The notes under the pieces: model-generated
The model's database searches: none
What the model saw: the letters and a program-made list of their open reading frames with translations, nothing else
Told to the model about the DNA's origin: nothing
Position numbers and translations under genes: made by a program
From: Verrucomicrobiales bacterium
GTDB taxonomy: Bacteria > Verrucomicrobiota > Verrucomicrobiia > Verrucomicrobiales > V1-33
NCBI GenBank assembly: GCA_028293125.1
Contig: JAQGPJ010000056.1
Coordinates: forward strand, 1 to 32,623
Length of the DNA: 32,623 bases
Direction: 5' to 3'
In this document: positions 1 to 8,600 of the stretch, in pieces
Numbering within the stretch: the first letter of the stretch is position 1
How the letters are laid out: every line of letters starts with the position of its first letter

Positions 1-399
1 ATGAGGCGCATTCAAAAAGCCCTCCTGCTTTTCAAAGCCGGAGGCCGCCACCTGCCGCGCACCGCCTTCGGCAGGGCCCTCAGTTACGCCCTCGGCCAAT
101 GGCCCGCCATGATCAATTACCTGACCGATGGCCGCATCGAACTGGATAACAACCTCACCGAAAACGCCATCCGTCCCACTGCGGTCGGCAAAAAGAACTG
201 GCTCTTCATGGGTGACGCCGGAGCGGGTGAAACCGCCGCCACGCTCTACACCATCATTGAAAACGCCCGCCGTCACGGATTGGATCCCGAGGCCTACCTG
301 ACCGATCTGCTTACCCGGCTGCCCGCTCTCAAGCAGAGCGACCTCCCCGACTGCACCCCGGCCGCATGGGCCAAAGCACGGAAAACCCGCGTCGCCTGA
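1..399 (+). CDS. tnpC: IS66 transposase TnpC, C-terminal fragment (5' truncated by window edge)
   Basis: These are the last 132 residues of an IS66 DDE transposase. Visible family signatures are the YALGQW segment (residues 29-34), the LDNNLTEN segment around residues 48-55 that holds the third catalytic acid (Glu), and the following RP..VGKKNWLF block. The ATG at position 1 is an internal Met, not a start. The missing 386 N-terminal codons lie at 31464-32623. Together they give about 518 residues, close to the usual length of the family. Joining base 32623 straight to base 1 leaves the frame off by one, so a few bases at the junction are missing, duplicated or miscalled, or this copy carries a frameshift. 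Confidence 0.92.
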   Translation: MRRIQKALLLFKAGGRHLPRTAFGRALSYALGQWPAMINYLTDGRIELDNNLTENAIRPTAVGKKNWLFMGDAGAGETAATLYTIIENARRHGLDPEAYLTDLLTRLPALKQSDLPDCTPAAWAKARKTRVA

Positions 400-437
400 G
401 TCAAATCCATTTTCAGGGCGCTTGAGGTGACGCTTAC
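1..437 (+). mobile_element. IS66-family element, right (3') part
   Basis: This is the 3' end of an IS66-family insertion sequence. It carries the end of tnpC and finishes at 437 with GACGCTTAC. The reverse complement, GTAAGCGTC, matches the GTAAGCG start of the left end at 30443, and a second block, AGCGCC, is also shared between the two ends. The 8 bases after it (438-445) equal the 8 bases before the left end (30435-30442). With 30443-32623 the element would be about 2.62 kb, a normal IS66 size. The two parts are most simply one element split by the window edges. Confidence 0.88.
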
Positions 438-445
438 CGTGAAGC
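438..445. repeat. IS66 target-site duplication, copy flanking the right IS end
   Basis: CGTGAAGC directly abuts the IS right end. An identical octamer abuts the left end at 30435-30442. IS66 elements make 8-bp duplications, so matching duplications on what look like the two inner flanks mean that one IS sits in one circular molecule. Confidence 0.9.
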
Positions 446-543
446 CCGGTGGTCTCGGTGTAGATGATCACCCGGCGGCCTCCTTTCATGGCATTGGATT
501 CGGAATTATGAGGAGGGTCCCAATCAAAATCCCTGAAGGCCAT
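438..543 (-). pseudogene. DnaQ-like 3'-5' exonuclease, 5' fragment cut off by IS66
   Basis: Read on the minus strand from ATG 543 (or the better-placed ATG 489), this encodes about 35 residues ending in RRVIIYTETTGLH, which is the ExoI motif of DEDDh exonucleases (usually DTETTG). If IS66 and one copy of the duplication are removed, the frame runs straight into DPIHVVELSA at 30434, so this is the 5' end of the pseudogene at 29441-30442. The first catalytic Asp is Tyr here (TAC for GAC). The gene lies downstream of the NB-ARC gene ending at 702. The AT-rich gap 544-701 could hold its promoter, but no clear -35/-10 pair was found. Confidence 0.85.
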
Positions 544-701
544 TGTAGACTCAGTCAGCGCTGTACGGTGGCACACGATAACAGCATAAGTCGAGCACAC
601 ATTTCCAAAATTGGATGGACCATTAAGCGAAAATAACGGATTTTACACAATTTTTTATCTAATCGCACAACGTAAATTCTAGGAATAAAAGGAGACAATT
701 G

Positions 702-3083
702 TCATTTGGATAAATTTTTGGTTTGGAGCAGTTTATCGAGGGTGTCTCTTGAAGCAAGCGTACGAGGGTGCTTCGATCCCAGCACACGCTCCTGATCCTT
801 CAGAACTTGATCCAAAAGCGGTTCCGCCATTTCAAAATTTCCTTTAGCAATTAGCAGCAGTGCTAAATTACTAAAGGAGTCGAGAGTTTCTGGGTGCTTA
901 GCTCCCAAGATGCGGTTTTGGCCATCCAATGCTTGGCGCAAAAGCGGTTCTGCTGCCTCAAAATTCTTTCTAGTGTAAAGCAATCCTGCAAGATTGGCAA
1001 GAGCGGTCAAAGTATCGAGGTGCTCAACACCGCAAACGCGCTGACGAATAATTAACACTTGACGGAAAAGCGATTCTGCCCCTTCAAGGTCACCTTTAGT
1101 ACTTAAAAGTGTGGCGAGATTACTGAGAGAAATAAGGACGTCGGGATGCTCGGGACTCAACTGAGTTTTTTGTATCGCGATCGACCGACGAAGAAGAAAT
1201 TCTGCCGCTGCAAATTGTCCTTTGGCTTTCAATACGACTGCAAGATTACTCAAAGAATCAGGTTGCTCCATTCCCCAAATCCGCATTTCAATTTCTAATA
1301 CCTTGAGAGCTATTTCTTCTGCCGCTGCAAAGTCGCCTTTTAATTTTAGAATCCCCGCAAGGTTACTAAGAGAGTTAAGTGTATCAGGATGATCTTCTCC
1401 AAGAGCACTCCTCTGCGCTTCCAGAGCGCGGCGCAAAAACGACTCTGCTGAATTGTAATCACCATTACATTGTGATAAAAAGCATGAATATGTTCCGAGT
1501 AAGGATCTGGCATATATAAATTTATCACATAGGTTGTTTTTGTGAAAAACAGCTGCACAGTGAGGTGCCAGCCATCGCCATAAATTCCATGTTGAAACAT
1601 CCTGCGAATTTTTTGGAGCTTCATGGAAAAGCAAAGTCACAGCTCTTTCCCATGCCTCTCGGGCAGTGTCGCCCAATTGGCTGAGGACAATTTCCTGAAC
1701 TAAGCGGTGAAGGGAGAAGCTTTCGGGAGGCTCATCTGGAAAATTCACCAGAGAGTATCGAGAAAGTTCCAGCAGCGCTTCCTCCAGTGCCGGACATTCC
1801 GGGGTATTTCCGATTATTGAGCGTGGGAGGGGGGCTGGAGCAAGAAAAGCGAGGCTGTCGAGCAGGCGTCGGGCGTCGGCGCTGAGCTGATCAAAGCTGG
1901 CCTGCCAAGTGACCGCCACCGAGACGGGATAGCGCATCAGGCGTGGATCGCACCATTTCAGCATGTCCGCCCGACGGGTGTCGAAAATCTCCACATATCG
2001 CGCGAAACTGATCCTGTGCGCGGCGATGTAGGCCCCGGCCTGCTCAAGCGCCAGTGCAAGCCCGTCCAGCCGGAACGCCAGCGCGCCCGCAGCCTCACCG
2101 TCCGAGGCTTTGGCCTGACGCCGACCGCCGGTGCGCTCAATTAGAAAACTGATGGCGTCCTCCTCCCTGAGTTTCCCAAGGTCGCTCCCTTGGACCTGTC
2201 CGCTCCACCCGTCCAGACGGGAGGTGATAAGCACATATCCGGCGCTGAGCCTGCCCAGCAGGTCCTCCACGGCAGAGGCGGCCTCCTCCGTATCCACGTT
2301 GTCCAGAATGAGCAGCCAGCCCGGATTGGCATCCAGCCAGCGCAGCACGGCTTCAAAGCGCGCGTCCTCCTCCGGGGCTGATTGCTCCGGAAGGCCGAAG
2401 GCGTCGGAAAAGGCCAGATTGGCCAGATTGGTCCGGAGGGCCGATTCCGAGTCCGCCCCCACCATTATGAGGACACTGTAATCCTCCTGATGGCGGCGGG
2501 CGTATTCGATGGCGGTCCGGGTTTTGCCGATTCCCCCAAGTCCATGGACCGCCTGCGGGGCGGTGATGGCGGCGGCCTCCCCTCCGATGCCTGCGCGCAG
2601 GCTTTGGTGAAGACGCTCCAGAAAAGCCTCCCTTCCCTTGCATAGGGAGCCGATGGAGGCGGGCAGATTGAAAAGGCGGCGGGATAGCCTATGGAATGGG
2701 CAAGGCGGGGGCGGAGCCGCCCTCATCCAAGCTTCCATCAACCGCTCAATGAGTTTTGCCTGACCGGGATGAAGAACGGCGGCGGCGGCGGCGATGGCGC
2801 TGATCTTGTCACGCCGCCCGCTGAGGAGGTGGTGCCATATTTCCAAGGGGGTGCTGCCCGAATCCAGCAGTTCTGAACCATCAATACCCAACGTTTCAAC
2901 CAAACCAACGATGGCGGTGCGCGTGGGCCATCCTCTTGCCAGCAGCTCCCGTAGGTTTTTGTAAGGCGAATCAGAGTCAGGCACAATGCTTTCATGACTA
3001 TACCATGCTGCTTCCAATGCAACTGAACCATGTAGCCGGGAATTGCTCCGACTCTCTAGGGGATTGGCGGCAGCACGCCGCAC
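702..3083 (-). CDS. EAD-NB-ARC-TPR STAND ATPase
   Basis: This is a STAND-type signalling ATPase of up to 793 residues. The order is: an effector-associated domain at about 40-118 (starting KNLRELLAR); an NB-ARC module from about 147, with P-loop GLGGIGKT at 181-188, Walker B LLILDNVD at 257-264, LITSR at 285-289 and a GLALAL motif at 341-346; a winged-helix stretch to about 480; and then at least five kinesin-light-chain-like TPRs (about 540-790, repeating HP.TL.SL.NLA). Known relatives use the TPRs to sense a ligand, oligomerise through NB-ARC, and recruit or activate effectors. GTG 3083 overlaps the upstream protease gene by 28 bp and adds about 34 unmatched residues, so GTG 2984 is the likelier start. 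The TPR half (702 to about 1700) is visibly AT-richer than the ATPase half. It is last in the four-gene run. Confidence 0.9.
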   Translation of the reverse strand: MRRAAANPLESRSNSRLHGSVALEAAWYSHESIVPDSDSPYKNLRELLARGWPTRTAIVGLVETLGIDGSELLDSGSTPLEIWHHLLSGRRDKISAIAAAAAVLHPGQAKLIERLMEAWMRAAPPPPCPFHRLSRRLFNLPASIGSLCKGREAFLERLHQSLRAGIGGEAAAITAPQAVHGLGGIGKTRTAIEYARRHQEDYSVLIMVGADSESALRTNLANLAFSDAFGLPEQSAPEEDARFEAVLRWLDANPGWLLILDNVDTEEAASAVEDLLGRLSAGYVLITSRLDGWSGQVQGSDLGKLREEDAISFLIERTGGRRQAKASDGEAAGALAFRLDGLALALEQAGAYIAAHRISFARYVEIFDTRRADMLKWCDPRLMRYPVSVAVTWQASFDQLSADARRLLDSLAFLAPAPLPRSIIGNTPECPALEEALLELSRYSLVNFPDEPPESFSLHRLVQEIVLSQLGDTAREAWERAVTLLFHEAPKNSQDVSTWNLWRWLAPHCAAVFHKNNLCDKFIYARSLLGTYSCFLSQCNGDYNSAESFLRRALEAQRSALGEDHPDTLNSLSNLAGILKLKGDFAAAEEIALKVLEIEMRIWGMEQPDSLSNLAVVLKAKGQFAAAEFLLRRSIAIQKTQLSPEHPDVLISLSNLATLLSTKGDLEGAESLFRQVLIIRQRVCGVEHLDTLTALANLAGLLYTRKNFEAAEPLLRQALDGQNRILGAKHPETLDSFSNLALLLIAKGNFEMAEPLLDQVLKDQERVLGSKHPRTLASRDTLDKLLQTKNLSK

Positions 3084-4057
3084 GCCTTAAGTCCTGCCGC
3101 AAGACGGACGGCGGGGATGCCCTGATTGTAAGTAAGTGGATTACCGGTGCGGGGATCGGAACTCTGACCGCTGGCATGGTGCAGGGCCACCACCCGCCAG
3201 GAGCGGTCAAACACCGGCGAGCCAGAGGAGCCGGGCTCGGTGTCCGTGAGGTAACGCACGCGCTCCGTAGTCACTTCGGTGACGGTGTTGTGGTAAAGAG
3301 CAATCTCCTTGGGTCGACCTCCGGAATGCTGCACAATGTTTACATAATCGTGTCGGCGCGGTGCGGTGTCCGACAAGGAAAGCGCTCCGAAGGCGGCGTT
3401 GGCGTCCTCCGCAAGCCTCACTGCTGTCCAGTCGTCCCCCCCCCTCATCGGGGAGGTGTGGAAACCGGCTGCGGGATCGACTTTGAAAACCACAGTATCG
3501 GACACCAATCCCTTTTGGTCCTCCTCGTAGTTGAACTGGGCCACAGCGAAAGCGGCGGCAACGGCATCGGGCAGGACGTGGTGATTGGTGACCAGCCAGT
3601 TGCCGGGCAGAAGCCAGCCAGTGCCTGTTGATCCGTCAGCGCAGCGGATGCGGGCCACACTGCGCGCGCATTGAAGGCCTTGAGCTAGAAAATGAACGGG
3701 CAGAAGGGTGGATACCGCACGGGTAAGAGCCTCCAGAGAGGACGGGTCTGCGGTGGCAGGAGTAGGGATTTCCGGCCCGCGGACCTCGCTGAGGTTGTGG
3801 ACATCTTTCTTTGCCAGAAGAAGGCTTGGGTCGGTGGGCAGCTCCTTCAGTGCTCCATCCACCAGAGCATCAATGTTCATGCCAAAGGAGGCTTTGGAAA
3901 CCACATCGTGCCAAGTGTCACGTGCAGAGCCGCCCTGAATAATGTTCATGGGGTGGAGGCTGTAGATGCCAAGGTCCTCCAGAATTCTATCCCTTTGGTG
4001 TTCCTTCCAAAAGCGGCGGGCCAGCAGGTCGCGAAGGTTTTTCTCAGAGGGGGTCAT
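3056..4057 (-). CDS. EAD-fused trypsin-like serine protease
   Basis: A 333-residue protein. Residues 1-80 form an effector-associated domain of the EAD1 type (KNLRDLLAR, GGSARDTWHDVV, then a terminal LPTDPSL). After a linker, residues 130-330 form a trypsin-like (Trypsin_2) protease with an intact triad: His160 in TNHHV, Asp209 in DDWTAVRL, and Ser278 in GSSGSP. No signal peptide or membrane segment is visible, so it should act in the cytoplasm. In systems of this type the EAD recruits the protease to a sensor carrying a like EAD. The next gene (702-3083) has a similar domain in the same position, which makes it the likely partner. ATG 4057 has no good Shine-Dalgarno site. A 139-bp gap separates it from the preceding NB-ARC gene. 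The substrate is unknown. Confidence 0.88.
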   Translation of the reverse strand: MTPSEKNLRDLLARRFWKEHQRDRILEDLGIYSLHPMNIIQGGSARDTWHDVVSKASFGMNIDALVDGALKELPTDPSLLLAKKDVHNLSEVRGPEIPTPATADPSSLEALTRAVSTLLPVHFLAQGLQCARSVARIRCADGSTGTGWLLPGNWLVTNHHVLPDAVAAAFAVAQFNYEEDQKGLVSDTVVFKVDPAAGFHTSPMRGGDDWTAVRLAEDANAAFGALSLSDTAPRRHDYVNIVQHSGGRPKEIALYHNTVTEVTTERVRYLTDTEPGSSGSPVFDRSWRVVALHHASGQSSDPRTGNPLTYNQGIPAVRLAAGLKACGVLPPIP

Positions 4058-4196
4058 AGAAGGGAAGGCGCTGGTGGATGGAACTGAATTGGGTGGTGGT
4101 CACAAGGAAAGGCTGTGTGCAGAATCACACTGGCCGTAAAGCAAAGACATTGAATTGATTAAGCGAGAAAGATTTTCAGATAATCCGTTTCCGGCG

Positions 4197-5669
4197 TTAC
4201 AGCGTCTCGGCAGCTGGAGGGCCACCCTTGGTGCGAAGAAGCATCGCGAGGCTGTCAAGAGATTGCAAGGTTTCCGGATGCTCCGTTCCCAGAGCCTGTT
4301 TCCGTGCCTCCAGCGCTTGGCGTAAGAACGGCTCGGCCACCTCATGCTCCGCATTGGCGAGCATTAGAAAAACGGCGTAATCATTCATCAATTGGATGAC
4401 GGATAAGAAGTCGTCTTGCGGTTCAGCGAAAGACAGAACAGCGGCGCAGTGTGGAGCCAGCCGTCGCCAAATATTCCATGTGGAGGCATCCTGCGAGTTT
4501 TTGGGAACTTCGGAAAGAAGCAAACCCACGGCTTTTTTCCGTGCTTCCAGCGCGGTTCCGCCCAGCAGGTTGCGAACAATTTCCTGCACCAAGCGGTGAA
4601 TGGAGAACGTGTAAGGAGGCTCATCCAGAAACCGGACAAGTGAGTATCCCCGAAGTTCGACCAATGCCTTGTTTCGTGATGAGCCGTCGTCTCCATTTTC
4701 AATCATTGAGCGCGGGATGGGATCAGGGGCCATAAACGCAAGACTGTCGAGCAGGCTGCGGGCAGGGGCGCTGAGCTGCTCAAAGCTGGTCAGCCAAGTG
4801 ACTGCCACAGGTGCCCGATACTGCATCAGTTGCTCATCATGCCATTGCAGCACTTCTGCGCGTTTTGCGTCATAGAGCTTCAGATACTGCGCAAAGGTGA
4901 TTCCGCCCTCGTCAATGTAGGCTCCAGCCTGCTCCAAGGCCAAAGGAAGTTCATCCAGCTTGGAGGCGAGTGTTTTGGCGCTCCTCTCCTCGTCGTCAGT
5001 GTGAGGCCGCCCGGAGCGCTCTATTAGAAATTCGACAGCATCCCTTTCGTCCAGCACTTGAAGGTTCAACCTCCTTACTTGACTGCTCCAACCGCTCAAA
5101 CGCGAGGTGATGAGCACATGACCGGAGCCAAGTTTTTCCAAGAGACCCTCCACGGTGACAGCAGTTTCCTTTACGTCCACGTTGTCGATGATGAGCAGCC
5201 AGCCTGGATGGGTGTCCAGCCAGCGCAGCACGGCACCCAAGCGAACCTCCTCCTCCTGTGAAGTGCGCTCCGCGAGATTCAGCACAAGAGGGCTGGTGAG
5301 GTTGGCAAGATTGGTGCGAAGCGAGTTTGCCGAATCGGCCCTTACCAGCAGGAGAGCATTATATTCCTCTTTATGGCGGTGGGCGTATTCAATGGCCGCC
5401 CGTGTCTTGCCAATGCCGCCTAATCCATGGATAGCCTGTGGGGAGGCGATGGTGTCAGGCTTTCCGTCACAGCTTTTCCGAAATCCACAATGGAGCTGCT
5501 CTAGAAAATCCTCCCGTCCTTTGAAAAGGGAACCAATGGAGCGGGACGACAGATTGGAAATGCGGGAGGGCACGGCTTTGGAAGCCGCTCCGGCGGCACC
5601 TTGGCCGTCTGTCCGGAAAGCCGGATTAGGGAGGTGAGATACGCTGTCTGTCAGGCCCGCCGGTGCCAC
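4197..5669 (-). CDS. NB-ARC STAND ATPase with truncated TPR array
   Basis: A 490-residue paralogue of the protein at 702-3083, with similar residues across the ATPase: P-loop GLGGIGKT at 82-89, Walker B LLIIDNVD at 158-165, LITSR at 186-190, and an LPLALEQAGAY motif. Instead of five or more TPRs it has about one and a half. It stops after KGGPPAAETL, where the paralogue continues KGDFAAAEE, so the sensor array looks cut off. The N-terminus has about 45 low-complexity residues and no recognisable EAD. The start is GTG 5669, only 20 bp after the stop of the LRR-Roc-COR gene, with no clear Shine-Dalgarno site. Translation probably depends on the upstream gene. It could be a decaying copy or a helper/adaptor ATPase without its own sensor. 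The NB-ARC assignment is secure; the role is inference. Confidence 0.85.
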   Translation of the reverse strand: MAPAGLTDSVSHLPNPAFRTDGQGAAGAASKAVPSRISNLSSRSIGSLFKGREDFLEQLHCGFRKSCDGKPDTIASPQAIHGLGGIGKTRAAIEYAHRHKEEYNALLLVRADSANSLRTNLANLTSPLVLNLAERTSQEEEVRLGAVLRWLDTHPGWLLIIDNVDVKETAVTVEGLLEKLGSGHVLITSRLSGWSSQVRRLNLQVLDERDAVEFLIERSGRPHTDDEERSAKTLASKLDELPLALEQAGAYIDEGGITFAQYLKLYDAKRAEVLQWHDEQLMQYRAPVAVTWLTSFEQLSAPARSLLDSLAFMAPDPIPRSMIENGDDGSSRNKALVELRGYSLVRFLDEPPYTFSIHRLVQEIVRNLLGGTALEARKKAVGLLLSEVPKNSQDASTWNIWRRLAPHCAAVLSFAEPQDDFLSVIQLMNDYAVFLMLANAEHEVAEPFLRQALEARKQALGTEHPETLQSLDSLAMLLRTKGGPPAAETL

Positions 5670-5689
5670 GCCGGGATCATCCGGCGGGC

Positions 5690-8600
5690 CTACGTGGGGT
5701 TTGGATCAATCAGGACAATCTTGGCTGGATCCACGCCGGAGCGGGTAAGCAGCACCGGTGTGTTCTCCTCAGAGATGCCCTCCAGCATGATGGCGGCTTT
5801 TCCGGCCTCAAAGGCGGTTTTGATGGAGCGGCCAAAAGCGATGGACTCATAAAAGGCGGCTGCAAAGGTGATGGCCGCCTTATCCCCGATGGCCCGCCTC
5901 ATGCCCACCGCGCAGTCAATGACGCTGGTCACCGCTTCCGCTTGGTCACGGGAGAAGCAGGCGTTGAAAACCACCACCCGGATATTGTCCCGAAGTGTCG
6001 TGAAAACCTGAGTGAGCGCGGCGGTACTGACGGGCTTGGCTTTCTCGTCCGAACCTAAAAGAACAATTGCCTCATCCGGGCTGCCGTGTCCGCTGAAGTG
6101 AACGATGTGGGGGGTATATCGCTGGAGATGGTGCAGCAGGTCCTTGGGACGGACCGCGAACTTGGTGTGCAGCTCCAAGTGGTCCCGGAGGGCTGCGGCT
6201 TGGATTCCGGCCTCAATATCGCGGCATTCCACATCAAGCGCCAACCGTGCCGTGTCAGTGGGATTGGCGGCGAGGAAAAGGATTTTCTGCTTCTCGTTCA
6301 TAGGCGTGCGTGAAGGGGAATGACTGGCTGGCGCGGTTGAGGAGCTTTCGGTGCCGGCGGATATGGATGAGGGAGTGGAGGAATTGTCCGTGAAACCGTG
6401 GGCCGCGAACTGCTCAAAATCCTTGGGCAGGAGGCGGTCGGCGATTCCGGGAACGATCTCCCCGGCGCGCTGGGCGAAAGCCTTCAGGTTGTTGAACCGC
6501 CGGAGCATGGCCTCGCTCAGCGTCCCCCGTCCGGTGAGGGGGGTCACACGGGCGTGAACCTTCTGATACTCCTGTTCCCAGTGCTCGATGATGTCCAGCT
6601 GGTAGCCCATGTCATAAATCCGGGCGTCAGGCAGGCGGAAGACCCGCACCCGTTCATGGAATTTGGTGTCGTTCTGCTGGGACAGACGCCAGATTTCACT
6701 CAGTTCGAACATGCAGTTCTCCGAATGCAGGTAGGCGTCGCTAAGGATGACAAAGACCCGGTCCTGTCCGGCAAGGGAGGTCATGAATCTGGAGAGCTTC
6801 TCTCCCAACCCCACGTCGGTAACATCCCGGATGATCCGGATGCCGCGCGCCTCGGCCTCCCTGCACAGACGGTCCACGGTTTCATGGCTTTTATCCCTCC
6901 AGGCATAGGAGACGGCGCAGGTGGTGGTTCCAGTCGGGGGCATGGCGTCAAATATCAGGGAGGGGGAGGATTGTCTGTCAGGAATTGCGGATTCCGCGAC
7001 ATTCCGGCTTTTGGTGTCCGAGCCTTCGGGGAGCCTCACGCGGACCTCCGTCAGGCCGGACAGCTCCGCCGTCTCCCGCACCCATTGGGCCAACTCCATC
7101 AGCAGGGAGAGGGATTCGCCTTCCCGCGTGCGGATCACGATGACGGGCGGCCGCTCCTCCAGACGCTGCTCAATGCGGGCATAGCTCCCATGAGTGCTTT
7201 CATACAGGCAGACTCCATCCCTCCAATAGACCGGCGTCATGCCCGCCAGATTTCCAATGCGGATAAGAAGCGCGCGCATGACGCCGGGATGGGCGAATGG
7301 CAGCTCCACCACCGCCTCGTCGCCGGGCAGACCCTCCCTCCACCGGTCCTTTGTCTCCTGAGTCAGGGTTTCATAATCCGGCAGCAGATCGGGAGCGATG
7401 TATTCCGTCTCAAATCCCAGCTTCTCATTTTCCCGCCGGTGGACAAAGCAGATACCGCAGGAGAGCATGAAGTCCAGAAAGAGCTTTTGCTCGTCCTCTG
7501 AATGCTCGTGCCACGCCAGCGCCTCCAGCAGGGTGCGGGTCATGCGTCCGTGAAGCCGTCTGAGTTCGCGGAAGCACTTGTCCCGGTTGAAGACGGTGTA
7601 GACCGCCTCCAGCGCCCAGCCCTGATCAAGAATGATGCAGCCTCCGAACAGGCCGGATTTGTAAAAGACCATGCCGGACCGGTGCAGGTAGTCCAGCAGC
7701 AGGGCCGGGCTGCTGACGCCGCCGCACTCCACGCAGATTTCCTCATACCGCTCCATGGGCAGGGTGCGGTGCCGGCGCTTTGAGGAATCCGTCACGGCGG
7801 CGTCCTCCAACAGCAGGGCGTCCAGCCGGGCTTTGACCTTCATGCGTCCCCTGCCGATCCGTGCCTGACCTTGCCGCTCCCGCAGCTGGTCCACCACCTC
7901 CTCCAGCGCTCCCCTCAGGACTTTTCCTCCCTTCTGGTTGAGGGCGCTGTACTGCAGCGCCTGAAAGAAAGGAAAAGCCTCTAGCTCCTCAGGCCCGACG
8001 GGGGGCCACAGTATCCTGTCCTCCGCTCGGTCGCACCGGTTCTGCACCAGGAGCACCGGGCTTTCCGGACCGGCAAGGTGCCGGACATAGGAGAGCCACC
8101 ACGCCAGCGGGCGGTTGCGGAATATCATGCCTCCATGCTCATGGGCGGCGCTGTTCTCGGAGTCCGGAGTCCAGACCAGGACAAAAATGGCGCGGTCCCG
8201 CATGAAGAGGGCATGGGTGCCATGGTAAATGTCCTGCCCGCCGAAGTCCCAGAACCGCAGGAGGGTGTCTGGTCCGAACTTCTGCGAGGCCACGGTGATG
8301 CCGTGAGTGCTGTCCGCGTTTTCCTCAAAGGGCAGCCCCCGGAGGCGGTTGCAGAGCTGCGTTTTGCCGATGCGCCCGTTGCCCAGAATCATGACCTTCA
8401 CATCGGGCAGGAGGGCCTCTCCCGCTTTCAGGTCCCGGAAGTGGGCTCGCAGGCGTTCAAGGCAGTTGTCGTCGTGGGACCGGGAAAGCGTCTCCACCGG
8501 AATGCTGTCAAGCACGGCGCTGGGGATGATCAATGTAAGGAGTGATTCCTGCCAGACCAGTTTTTCAGGAAGTCTCTCTACTGGATTATTCCAACAGTTA

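Noticed and set aside
427-636. Plus-strand 69-aa open frame after the IS.
   Set aside because: It starts inside the IS end and runs antisense to the 5' end of the exonuclease pseudogene.
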